32,752 nt of DNA from Candidatus Poribacteria bacterium (GTDB lineage: Bacteria; Poribacteria; WGA-4E; JAJDTR01), in the NCBI GenBank assembly GCA_022827055.1, contig JAJDTR010000131.1:1-32752 (forward strand). The letters are read 5' to 3'. The position numbers and the translations under genes were made by a program. How positions within the stretch are numbered: the stretch's first letter is position 1; every line of letters starts with the position of its first letter. This document shows positions 7,977 through 16,070 of this stretch, piece after piece. Below the pieces are notes generated by a model. It was not told where the DNA came from. It searched no databases and saw nothing but the letters and a program-made list of their open reading frames with translations.

Positions 7977-9521
7977 GTGGCGTTTTCTCCCGACGGGGGC
8001 ACGCTTGCCAGCGGGAGTAAGGATGCGACCGTACGCTTGTGGAATGTGCACACTGCGAAGTTAATCCACACACTTAAGGCTGGTAGCAGCGGGGTTATTT
8101 CAGTAGCATTTTCTCCCGATGGAGATATGCTTGCCAGTGGGAGTTCCGGCTGGACGATTCGCTTGTGGGATGTTCGAAGCGGCGTACAGTTACGAAAACT
8201 TGAAGGTCATAAGAACTGTGTCTCTTCTGTAGCGTTCTCACCTGATGGTTCCATGCTAGCTAGTGGAGGTGAAGACAGGATTATTCGGTTATGGGATTTC
8301 CGCACCGGGAAAGTTCACCGATCGTTCAGAGTTCACGGAGGCTTCGTGGAATCTGTGGCGTTTTCCCTTGATGGTACGACGCTTGTGAGTGGGAGCGCCA
8401 ATATCCCGAACATTGACAGCACAATTCGCATCTGGGATGTCCGAAGTGGGAAACACCTGCGAACGATTCCAGGGCATACCGAATCGGTCCAATCTGTCGT
8501 GTTTTTTCCTGATGGACAGACGCTTGCCAGTGGAAGTCTAAGTGGAGTTCGTTTATGGGATCTTCAAACCGGGGAAGCGTTGAAGACCATTGGCGGGCAC
8601 TCGGGTTCTGTTCGGGCAATAGCGTTTTTTCCTGATGGACGGACGCTTGCCAGTGGAGGTGAAGACAGGTTTATTCATTTGTGGGATGCCCGAACTGGAG
8701 AGATTCTGCAAACGCTTGCGGCGCACATAGACCCTGCGGCATTGCCGGATCGATTTCATCAGTGGCGTACAAGACCTGCGTCAATTGATTGGCAGTTTCC
8801 TGTCGCATTTTCTCCGGACGGCGCTACGATTGCCAGTGGGTATGTGGGCAATTCGATTCGTTTGTGGGATGCCCGCACCGGGAGTACCTCGCACATCCTT
8901 GAGAATCATGTAGGCGAGGCGGAGTTTGCAACGTTTTCGCCTGATGGTTCGATGCTTGCCAGCTTTGGAATAGATGACAGAGTTGTTCGTCTGTGGGATG
9001 TCCACACTGGAAACGCCATGCTGACTTTCTCGGGTCACCCTGGCCGTGCCGGCGCGGTTGCGTTGTCTCCTGATGGACTAACACTTGCTACCGCGAACTG
9101 GAATGACATCCGTGTGTGGAACTCTCGAAACGTGGAAACTTTGCACAATCTTTGGGGGCACACAGAATACGTCGTATCTTTGGCTTTCTCTCCCGATGGT
9201 CTGATGCTTGCTAGCGGCAGTTATGACGAGTCGATTCGATTGTGGGATGTTCGCACCGGGAAATGCATTCATACCTTGTGGGGGCATACAGATAAGGTTA
9301 ACTTGATTGTCTTTTCTCCCGATGGATTGTCCGTTGCTAGCGGGAGCTGGGATCAAAAAGTTCGGTTGTGGAATGTGCGCACTGGAAAGTGTCAGAGGAT
9401 TCTTGAAGGGCACACAGGTACTGTTCTTTCCCTTGCCTTCTCATCCGATGGTGCGACGCTCGCAAGTGGGTGTAACGACGGAGCGATTCTTTTGTGGGAC
9501 TTAACTTCCATTTCAGAGTAG
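7977..9521 (+). CDS. Secreted WD40 protein, 3' piece after the in-frame stop (blades 3-14)
   Basis: This is the rest of the gene that begins at 7587, in the same frame. The GTG at 7977 is simply the valine of blade 3 (SVAFSPDG) and has no ribosome-binding site or signal peptide, so it is not a convincing start. Counting from the true start, the whole gene carries 14 WD repeats, enough for two seven-bladed propellers. The last ends ILLWDLTSISE at 9521. WD40 propellers are protein-binding platforms without catalysis. Blade 9 holds an insertion of about 20 residues (DPAALPDRFHQW region). Blades 11 and 12 (ATANWNDIRVW, LWGHTEYVVSLAFSPDG) are nearly copied in the next gene, showing tandem duplication. 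It has no dockerin or sorting domain. Confidence 0.75.
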   Translation: MAFSPDGGTLASGSKDATVRLWNVHTAKLIHTLKAGSSGVISVAFSPDGDMLASGSSGWTIRLWDVRSGVQLRKLEGHKNCVSSVAFSPDGSMLASGGEDRIIRLWDFRTGKVHRSFRVHGGFVESVAFSLDGTTLVSGSANIPNIDSTIRIWDVRSGKHLRTIPGHTESVQSVVFFPDGQTLASGSLSGVRLWDLQTGEALKTIGGHSGSVRAIAFFPDGRTLASGGEDRFIHLWDARTGEILQTLAAHIDPAALPDRFHQWRTRPASIDWQFPVAFSPDGATIASGYVGNSIRLWDARTGSTSHILENHVGEAEFATFSPDGSMLASFGIDDRVVRLWDVHTGNAMLTFSGHPGRAGAVALSPDGLTLATANWNDIRVWNSRNVETLHNLWGHTEYVVSLAFSPDGLMLASGSYDESIRLWDVRTGKCIHTLWGHTDKVNLIVFSPDGLSVASGSWDQKVRLWNVRTGKCQRILEGHTGTVLSLAFSSDGATLASGCNDGAILLWDLTSISE

Positions 9522-9553
9522 CCAATTAGCTGTAGATAGTTTTCAGGTGCTCA

Positions 9554-11446
9554 ATGAGAAAAACTCAATTTCCTAAGTTTATGCTACTGTTCATTTGTGT
9601 TCTGTTTCTACAAAATAGTATTGCCCAAGACTTTAACGAATGGCATTTGCCCGAAGGCGCCAAAACTCGGATTGGAAAAGGTAGAATGTCCGGTGGTGTT
9701 GCATTCTCGCCAAATGGATCACTGCTTGCCATCACGTGCAAAACTGGCACATGGCTGTATGATGCGAATACTCTTGCCGAAATCTCCTTTGTCACGGGTC
9801 ACACAGCACCGGTTAGGCATGTAGCCTTCTCTCCCGACGGATCTATGTTTGCCACTGGAAGTTCAGATAAAACAGTCTGTATTTGGGACACACAATCGGG
9901 GGAGCACATGCGGGCTCTAATCGGGCACACTGGCCGAGTGACATCGGTTGCATTTTCGCCGGACGGAGGCACACTCGCAAGTGGCAGTGAAGACGGCACG
10001 GTTCGTTTGTGGGCCCCAGGCAGCGGGGAATATCTGTATACCATTCAAAAGCATACGGAGCGAGTCACTTCACTTGTGTTCTCCCCCGATGGATCAACAA
10101 TTGCCACTGGAAATTCCGATGATAGAGTTCGTTTGTGGAACGTAGCAAGCAGGAAACAATTGTATACACTTGTTGGGCATGAACTTGGAGTATCTTCAGT
10201 TGCCTTTTCCCGCGATGGTTCGACGCTTGCGAGTGGAGGCTGGGACAATACCATTCGATTCTGGGACGTTCGCACGGGAACGCACCTAAAAACTATCAAA
10301 GCGCAGTATGGTTCGGTTGGCGCCATTACATTTTCGCGCGATGGGTCAACGCTTGTTAGTGGGAGTTCGGATGGTGGGATACTTTTTTGGGATGTGCAGA
10401 CGGGAGAAAGGGTGCGCTTTTGGCGTAGCAGGGCGGTGCGTTCTATGGCATTTTCCCCAGATGGGAACATGCTTGCAATTGGCAGTGAGAAGGCCAACGT
10501 AATTCAGATTTGGGATGCGAATACCGGAGATCGGATGCCAGCTCTTGTGGGACATTCGGGCAAGATAAATGCGGTGGCGTTTTCTCCAGACTGTACATTG
10601 ATTGCGGGTGGAGGTGAGGACAGAACGGTTCATTTGTGGGAGGCGAGCCTCAAAGAGCATCAACTTTCCCTCAAGAGGCATGCGAATAACAACACAATTA
10701 TGTCCTTAGCATTTTCGCCGGATGGTTCCATACTTGCCGGCGGCAGTATTCAATGGCTGCAGTTCTGGCGGATTTCCAATGTGGACCGAAGAGCCCTGCC
10801 TAGCCTAAAGGGACACAAGGGATGGGTTGGGTCAATTGCGTTTTCGCCAGACGGCGCAACACTCACCAGCGGCGGATATGGTTATGCATCGCCGTTGTGG
10901 GATCTGCGCACTGGAAGTGTCCTACTGACTCTATCGGGGCACCCAAGTTATGTGAAGGTTGTGGCGTTTTCGGCTGATGGAGAGACAATAGCTACTGCGA
11001 ACTGGAATGACATCCGCTTGTGGAAAACCCGAACCGGAGAAGTTCTGCAGCATCTTTGGGGGCATACGGAATGGGTTGTCTCATTGGAGTTTTCTCCCAA
11101 TGGGCTGTTGCTTGCCAGCGGCAGTCACGACGAGTCGATACGTCTCTGGGATGTTCGCAATGGGCAGCACCTACGAACGCTTTGGGGACACGCAGCACCG
11201 GTCACGTCTGTCGTCTTTTCCCCTGATGGTTCGATCCTTTTTAGTGGTAGTCGAGACAAGACGATTCGGTTGTGGGATCCTCTCGCGGGTAAACATCAAG
11301 TGACGCTTGAAGGACATACAGATTCGGTCAATTCCGTTGACGTCTCTGCTGATGGGCAGACGCTTGGTAGTGGGAGTTCGGATGGGACAATTCTGCTGTG
11401 GGATTTAGCATCTATTCGGAATAACAGCGGTATGGAGCAGAGATGA
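9554..11446 (+). CDS. Secreted 14-blade WD40 protein
   Basis: The 630-residue protein has a signal peptide (KFMLLFICVLFLQNSIA, cut before Q), the entry motif LPEGAKTRIGKG, and 14 WD repeats from about residue 45 to 620, so probably two seven-bladed propellers. It is a paralogue of the broken gene 32 bases upstream and probably its co-transcribed neighbour. Exported WD40 proteins of this type are taken to act as binding surfaces; a partner cannot be read from sequence. It ends WDLASIRNNSGMEQR with a TGA. The same frame beyond the stop reads RYQLEETTYATVKVY, which resembles the middle of a FlgD-like sorting domain, so the gene may have lost a C-terminal domain. Blades 9 and 10 are the most diverged. 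Confidence 0.88.
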   Translation: MRKTQFPKFMLLFICVLFLQNSIAQDFNEWHLPEGAKTRIGKGRMSGGVAFSPNGSLLAITCKTGTWLYDANTLAEISFVTGHTAPVRHVAFSPDGSMFATGSSDKTVCIWDTQSGEHMRALIGHTGRVTSVAFSPDGGTLASGSEDGTVRLWAPGSGEYLYTIQKHTERVTSLVFSPDGSTIATGNSDDRVRLWNVASRKQLYTLVGHELGVSSVAFSRDGSTLASGGWDNTIRFWDVRTGTHLKTIKAQYGSVGAITFSRDGSTLVSGSSDGGILFWDVQTGERVRFWRSRAVRSMAFSPDGNMLAIGSEKANVIQIWDANTGDRMPALVGHSGKINAVAFSPDCTLIAGGGEDRTVHLWEASLKEHQLSLKRHANNNTIMSLAFSPDGSILAGGSIQWLQFWRISNVDRRALPSLKGHKGWVGSIAFSPDGATLTSGGYGYASPLWDLRTGSVLLTLSGHPSYVKVVAFSADGETIATANWNDIRLWKTRTGEVLQHLWGHTEWVVSLEFSPNGLLLASGSHDESIRLWDVRNGQHLRTLWGHAAPVTSVVFSPDGSILFSGSRDKTIRLWDPLAGKHQVTLEGHTDSVNSVDVSADGQTLGSGSSDGTILLWDLASIRNNSGMEQR

Positions 11447-11872
11447 CCCGAGACTGCGCCATTGCCGATTTACCACGGTCTAATCGATCGTGAGGAGTTG
11501 GTTCGGTATCAGCTAGAGGAAACGACATATGCTACGGTAAAGGTTTACGTTTCATGCGGGAACGGCGTTCGTTGTGCATTGGTGTAATTTATCCCCGACG
11601 TTCTTGTTGGAACCGAAGCAGTCTATACAACTGTGAGCGATGTAACGAACAATACGAATTTGCCGACACCGGACCTTATGCGTCGGCGTTATGTGGGAGC
11701 ACCAAGACGCTTAAAGAGCTGGAATAACAAAATCGATCGTTCGGCGACACCGTGGTTTCGGAGCCAGTACGCAACTGTCGCAAGTTCTCTGCCATACTTC
11801 CGAGATCGAAACAACACTGCTTTCACTCTTGGCGATCACTCACCACGGCATTTCAAATTGGAGAATCATCTA
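11447..11872 (+). pseudogene. Degenerate C-terminal-domain remnant between WD40 genes
   Basis: This 426-base stretch is in frame with both flanking WD40 genes. After the TGA at 11444 it reads VRYQLEETTYATVKVYVSCG and then NGVRCALV before TAA at 11588-11590. This resembles the 'WIPYQL....VTI.IY...G.LVR.L.LG' part of FlgD-like sorting domains. From 11633 the frame stays open into the next gene, giving 80 residues with no domain that I recognise. The NPFNPETW and YWDGRN signatures are absent, so the match is partial. It could equally be chance in an unannotated spacer. Confidence 0.4.
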
Positions 11873-14800
11873 ATGAGACATATGCTACTAGTCAAATTTG
11901 CACTTCTATTCGTTTCTGTCCTATTTCCACAATATAGTTTTGCGCGCAATTTCACGCAATTGTCATTACCCCAAGGCGCGATACAGCGGCTAGGGAAAGG
12001 CTGGATTTCCGGCAATATCGCGTATTCTCCTGATGGAACACGGTTAGCAGTCGCGGGCAGTGTTGGAATCTGGATTTATGACGCAGAAACGGGCGCCCTC
12101 GTTGACCTATTCACCGGGCACACCGGTGAGATTTATTCCGTGTCGTATTCTTCCGATGGATTAACGCTTGCCAGCGGGAGTTCGGACAAGACGATTCGAA
12201 TGTGGGATGCGCGTACTGGAGAAAGTCTCTACATCCTCAATGGTCTTCGCTACAGCATAACTTCTGTTTCGTATTCCCCAGATGGGGCACAGTTTGCCAG
12301 TAGGAGTGCGGGTGATGGGACGATGTGTCTGTGGGATTCCCGCACTGGAGAGAGACTACATGTCTTGGAGAAAAGGAAGCATAGCGCTCATCCCATTGCG
12401 TTTTCGCCCGATGGCGGTATTCTTGCCAACGGAGGTTGGAGCGGGAGAGTTGACTTATGGGATGCGCGCACCGGAAAGCACCTAAAGACGCTTGAAGGGC
12501 ACACGCGGCCGATGAACATCGTTTCGTACTCCACAACTGTTTCGTTTTCCCCAGATGGTACTTTGCTCGCCAGCGGGAGTTCGGACATGCTGATTCGATT
12601 GTGGGATGCACGCGCCGGAGAGTATCTACATAGTCTTGAAGGAGACACGAGTTCGTCCGGATCCGTAGCGTTTTCACCTGACAGCCGTACTCTTGCATGC
12701 GTAGGCAAGGACAGAACGATTCGTTTCTGGAGTGCACGCACGGGCGAGGGCGTTGGAGCCCTAACCGGAAGCGGGAGAAAGATCATTTCCATTGCGTATT
12801 CCCCTGACGGTACCAAAATTGCCGCTCGCTGCGCCGACCAAAAAGTTCGTTCATGGGACATACGTACTGGGGAAAATCAACTGACCCTTGAAGGGTACAC
12901 GGGAAAGGTTAATTCACTAGCTTTCTCTCCCGAAGGAGACACGTTAGCCGTTGGAGGCAAAGACAACGTAATCCGGTTTTGGGATTCCCACACCGGGGTA
13001 CTTCGTCAGACACTTGAGGGGCATTCGCGTGAGGTGTATTCTTTAGCGTATTCGCCCGATGGTATGACGCTTGCGAGCAGCGCAAAAAAATGGTATTCGA
13101 CAATTCGTTTTTGGGATGTCGGAACAGGCAGAGGCATTCTTTCCCATTCGGGGCATAATCAAGATGTTTTTTGTGTTTCGTATTCACCCAATGGATTGAC
13201 GCTTGCCAGCGGGAGTTTGGACAAAACGGTCCGCTTATGGGATGCACGGACCGGGGAACATAAGAAGACTCTTGAGGGACATACAGATTCAGTTCGCTGT
13301 GTTGCCTTTTCTCCCGACGGGTTGACGCTTGCCAGTGGCGGAGATATACTTGACAAGACGATTCGGCTTTGGGACGTACCCACTGGCGCGCTTCGGCTGA
13401 CCCTTGATGGAAATACAAATCGCGTCAATTCCATCGCGTATTCACCCGATGGTGACACGTTGGCAAGCTGTAGTGATGGAATAATTCGTATCTGGGATGC
13501 TCGTTCCGGGAAAGAACAACAGGTTCTGAAACCGTCAAGCGGGGGCAGCATCGTAGCGTATTCTCCCGTCGCGGATACGTTAGTCAGCGCAGGTGGTAAA
13601 TCAATTCGTTTGTGGGATACGCGTACGCTAACGTTGCTAAAGAATCTTGAAACGGCCACTGGGAGCGTCACTTCCGTAGGTCTTACTCCGGACGGTAACA
13701 CACTCGCTACCGGGAGTTCAGATGGCACGATTCTCCTATGGGATTTGACACCTTCTACAGCTGAAGATGTCAATTCGGACGGAATTGTCAATATCCTGGA
13801 CTTGGTATCGGTTGGCTCACGATTTGGGCAATCTGGACATATACGTACGGATGTCAACAAAGACGGAGTCGTCGATATCACTGATTTGATTAGGGTTGCA
13901 GCTGCGATTGAAGCCTCGACAGCCGCACTTTACGTTCATCCACAAACGGCAGCCCCGGAAGTTCTCGGAATAATCACGGTGGAGGATCTCAAGAAGTGGA
14001 TGAGCCTAGCCCATAAGATTGAAGATAAAAACGTATCCGTGCAAAAAGGGGTTGCGACGCTTGAGATGCTCTTGGCAGGGTTAACGGGTTGGAAATTCAC
14101 CTCGAGTGAAAGCATTACCCCAAATTTTGCAAAGTGGGAGTTGCCCCAAGGCGCCAGATTGCGGCTTGGCAAAAGCAGAGTATCAGGGAACGCCGCATAT
14201 TCACCAGACGGTGAACAACTCGCAGTGGCGTGCGGTATGGGAATCTGGATCTATGACGCGGTCACCGGTGTCGAGCGCACTCTTCTCACGGGGCACACGG
14301 GCAGCGTAACCGCAGTAGCGTATTCGCCTGACGGTGAAACACTCGCCAGTGGGAGTATGGACAAGACAATTCGGTTGTGGGATGCAAGAACCGGGAAGCA
14401 CCTGAAGTCGCTATCGGGACACAACGGTATTATTACCTTCTTGGCTTACGCCCCTGACGGTGCAACGCTTGCCAGTGGTGGTGACTATCCGGATAACACT
14501 ATCTTTGTATGGGATACTCGGACAGGAGAATCCCAAAGGGTTCGCGGTCCCGAGCTATGGAGTCCCTCGGCGGCTCTCACGCCGGATGGAAGGCTACTGG
14601 TCAGTGCAGATGGTAGCGGTAAGATTCACCTATGGGATGCAAGAACCGGGGAACATTTGCGTATACTTGGTGAACATAAATACAATCCGGATAGATTTGA
14701 AGAGGCACCCGAACCTGTTACCACCGTGACGATTTCTCCCGACGGTTTGACGCTTGCCAGCGGTGCCCCCGATGAAAACATACGGCTGTGGGATGCGCGC

Positions 14801-15964
14801 ACTTGGGAGATTTCGCGGATCTTTGACTCACGCACGTGGGCAATCAACGCCCTGGCATTTTCTCCTGACGGGTTGACGCTTGCCGGGAGCGGCGACCACA
14901 ACATCCATCTGTGGGATGTTCGTACCGGAGAGTTCCGGCAGTCATTGCAGAAGCATTCGGGGCTTGTCACCGCCTTGGAATTCTCTCCCGATGGCAGCAC
15001 ACTTGTGAGCACCAGTGCGGAGGAGGTTCGTATGTGGAACAGCCGGACTTGGACAGTTCAGCGGACACTTGAGGGGCATGGATGGGTTGGGGCAGTCACC
15101 TTCCTGGCGGGGGAGAATACGCTTGTTAGCGGGAGCGGGGCAATTCGGTCATGGGATACTCGTTCTGGCAAACTCAAACATGCATTCTCTTACTGGAATG
15201 GGGAAGCACCAAATGTTTTTTCGTTTTCCCACGACGGTCGTGCACTTGCAGGTGGGTATTGGGAGAATATTGAACTTTGGGATTTGGAAACGGGTGAATC
15301 GAAACATTCGCTTAACACGGGAATAGGTAGGATTACCTACCTAGCATTTTCACTCGACGGAGAATTACTTGCAAGCGGAAGTATGCACGCGGGAATCCGT
15401 TTGTGGAATACTCGCACAGGAGACGCGCTGCGCACATTGGAACATACCACTAAAGACCCGTATTGGCCTTCAGTCTTAGCATTTTCCCCCAATGGGCAAG
15501 TTATAGCCGGTAGGTGCTGGGATAGCACGGTTCGCCTATGGAACATTCGCACCGGTAAACTTCTCCAAACGATTAAAGGGCACAAGAGTTGGGGTGGTAC
15601 CCTTGCGTTCTCGCCCGACGGGAGGAACCTTACTTTTGGGGGAGAGGACAATCTGATACATATGTGGGACCTTGGCGCCGACGAAATTCGGCACACACTC
15701 AAGGGTAACACGTCAAGGGTGATTTCTTGCGCATTTGACCCCGATGGGAGGTTGTTCGCAAGTGGAGGGTCGGACAATACGATCCGTATTTGGAATGTGC
15801 GCACCGGAGAACATCTGCTCAGTCTAAAAGGGAGTTTGGGCAGCCAGATTACTTCCATTGCATTCTCTCATAGCGGTGAAACCCTCGCAAGTGTAAGTTC
15901 GGCTGACACGATTTTGCTGTGGGACTTGACACCTGATGCAAAGGCAATTGAATCGGGACGGTAA
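11873..15964 (+). CDS. Secreted 28-blade WD40 protein with internal dockerin pair
   Basis: The frame is open from GTG 11633, but ATG 11873 is preferred because it gives a signal peptide at once (MLLVKFALLFVSVLFPQYSFA) and has GGAG about nine bases upstream. The 1363-residue product has entry motif LPQGAIQRLGKG, 14 WD blades (about 40-628), two EF-like dockerin repeats (EDVNSDGIVNILDL and DVNKDGVVDITDL, 631-680), and a helical linker (about 683-745). A second entry motif, LPQGARLRLGKS, and 14 more blades (about 750-1360) follow. It ends ILLWDLTPD plus ten residues, with no sorting domain. Dockerin and linker normally precede a sorting domain at the end of such proteins, so the gene looks like a fusion of two WD40 genes at that point. 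Role: a very large extracellular binding scaffold, partner unknown. Confidence 0.85.
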   Translation: MRHMLLVKFALLFVSVLFPQYSFARNFTQLSLPQGAIQRLGKGWISGNIAYSPDGTRLAVAGSVGIWIYDAETGALVDLFTGHTGEIYSVSYSSDGLTLASGSSDKTIRMWDARTGESLYILNGLRYSITSVSYSPDGAQFASRSAGDGTMCLWDSRTGERLHVLEKRKHSAHPIAFSPDGGILANGGWSGRVDLWDARTGKHLKTLEGHTRPMNIVSYSTTVSFSPDGTLLASGSSDMLIRLWDARAGEYLHSLEGDTSSSGSVAFSPDSRTLACVGKDRTIRFWSARTGEGVGALTGSGRKIISIAYSPDGTKIAARCADQKVRSWDIRTGENQLTLEGYTGKVNSLAFSPEGDTLAVGGKDNVIRFWDSHTGVLRQTLEGHSREVYSLAYSPDGMTLASSAKKWYSTIRFWDVGTGRGILSHSGHNQDVFCVSYSPNGLTLASGSLDKTVRLWDARTGEHKKTLEGHTDSVRCVAFSPDGLTLASGGDILDKTIRLWDVPTGALRLTLDGNTNRVNSIAYSPDGDTLASCSDGIIRIWDARSGKEQQVLKPSSGGSIVAYSPVADTLVSAGGKSIRLWDTRTLTLLKNLETATGSVTSVGLTPDGNTLATGSSDGTILLWDLTPSTAEDVNSDGIVNILDLVSVGSRFGQSGHIRTDVNKDGVVDITDLIRVAAAIEASTAALYVHPQTAAPEVLGIITVEDLKKWMSLAHKIEDKNVSVQKGVATLEMLLAGLTGWKFTSSESITPNFAKWELPQGARLRLGKSRVSGNAAYSPDGEQLAVACGMGIWIYDAVTGVERTLLTGHTGSVTAVAYSPDGETLASGSMDKTIRLWDARTGKHLKSLSGHNGIITFLAYAPDGATLASGGDYPDNTIFVWDTRTGESQRVRGPELWSPSAALTPDGRLLVSADGSGKIHLWDARTGEHLRILGEHKYNPDRFEEAPEPVTTVTISPDGLTLASGAPDENIRLWDARTWEISRIFDSRTWAINALAFSPDGLTLAGSGDHNIHLWDVRTGEFRQSLQKHSGLVTALEFSPDGSTLVSTSAEEVRMWNSRTWTVQRTLEGHGWVGAVTFLAGENTLVSGSGAIRSWDTRSGKLKHAFSYWNGEAPNVFSFSHDGRALAGGYWENIELWDLETGESKHSLNTGIGRITYLAFSLDGELLASGSMHAGIRLWNTRTGDALRTLEHTTKDPYWPSVLAFSPNGQVIAGRCWDSTVRLWNIRTGKLLQTIKGHKSWGGTLAFSPDGRNLTFGGEDNLIHMWDLGADEIRHTLKGNTSRVISCAFDPDGRLFASGGSDNTIRIWNVRTGEHLLSLKGSLGSQITSIAFSHSGETLASVSSADTILLWDLTPDAKAIESGR

Positions 15965-16029
15965 ATGCTGGTATTTAGCACTGGCTGCTGCCGACACCGC
16001 ATAGTTGGACTGTGATAGGAAATGTGATA

Positions 16030-16050
16030 TTAAGAAAGGAGGAATCTTAA
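16030..16050 (+). other. Hairpin with a perfect Shine-Dalgarno sequence in its loop
   Basis: TTAAGA (16030-16035) and TCTTAA (16045-16050) enclose the nine-base loop AAGGAGGAA. No reading frame starts within a useful distance on the plus strand. The convergent genes ending at 15964 and 16071 flank it. It may be the scar of a lost gene start; a terminator is unlikely because there is no T run. Confidence 0.35.
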
Positions 16051-16070
16051 CACCAAGCCGTCGTCGGCTG

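Noticed and set aside
11633..11872. Upstream extension of the third WD40 gene from GTG 11633
   Set aside because: It would place 80 unrelated residues before a typical signal peptide that begins at ATG 11873.
12237..13881. Long minus-strand open frames opposite the WD40 genes (up to 240 codons)
   Set aside because: They are antisense shadows of the repetitive WD40 coding sequence, with low-complexity Ser/Pro/Arg-rich translations and no start signals.
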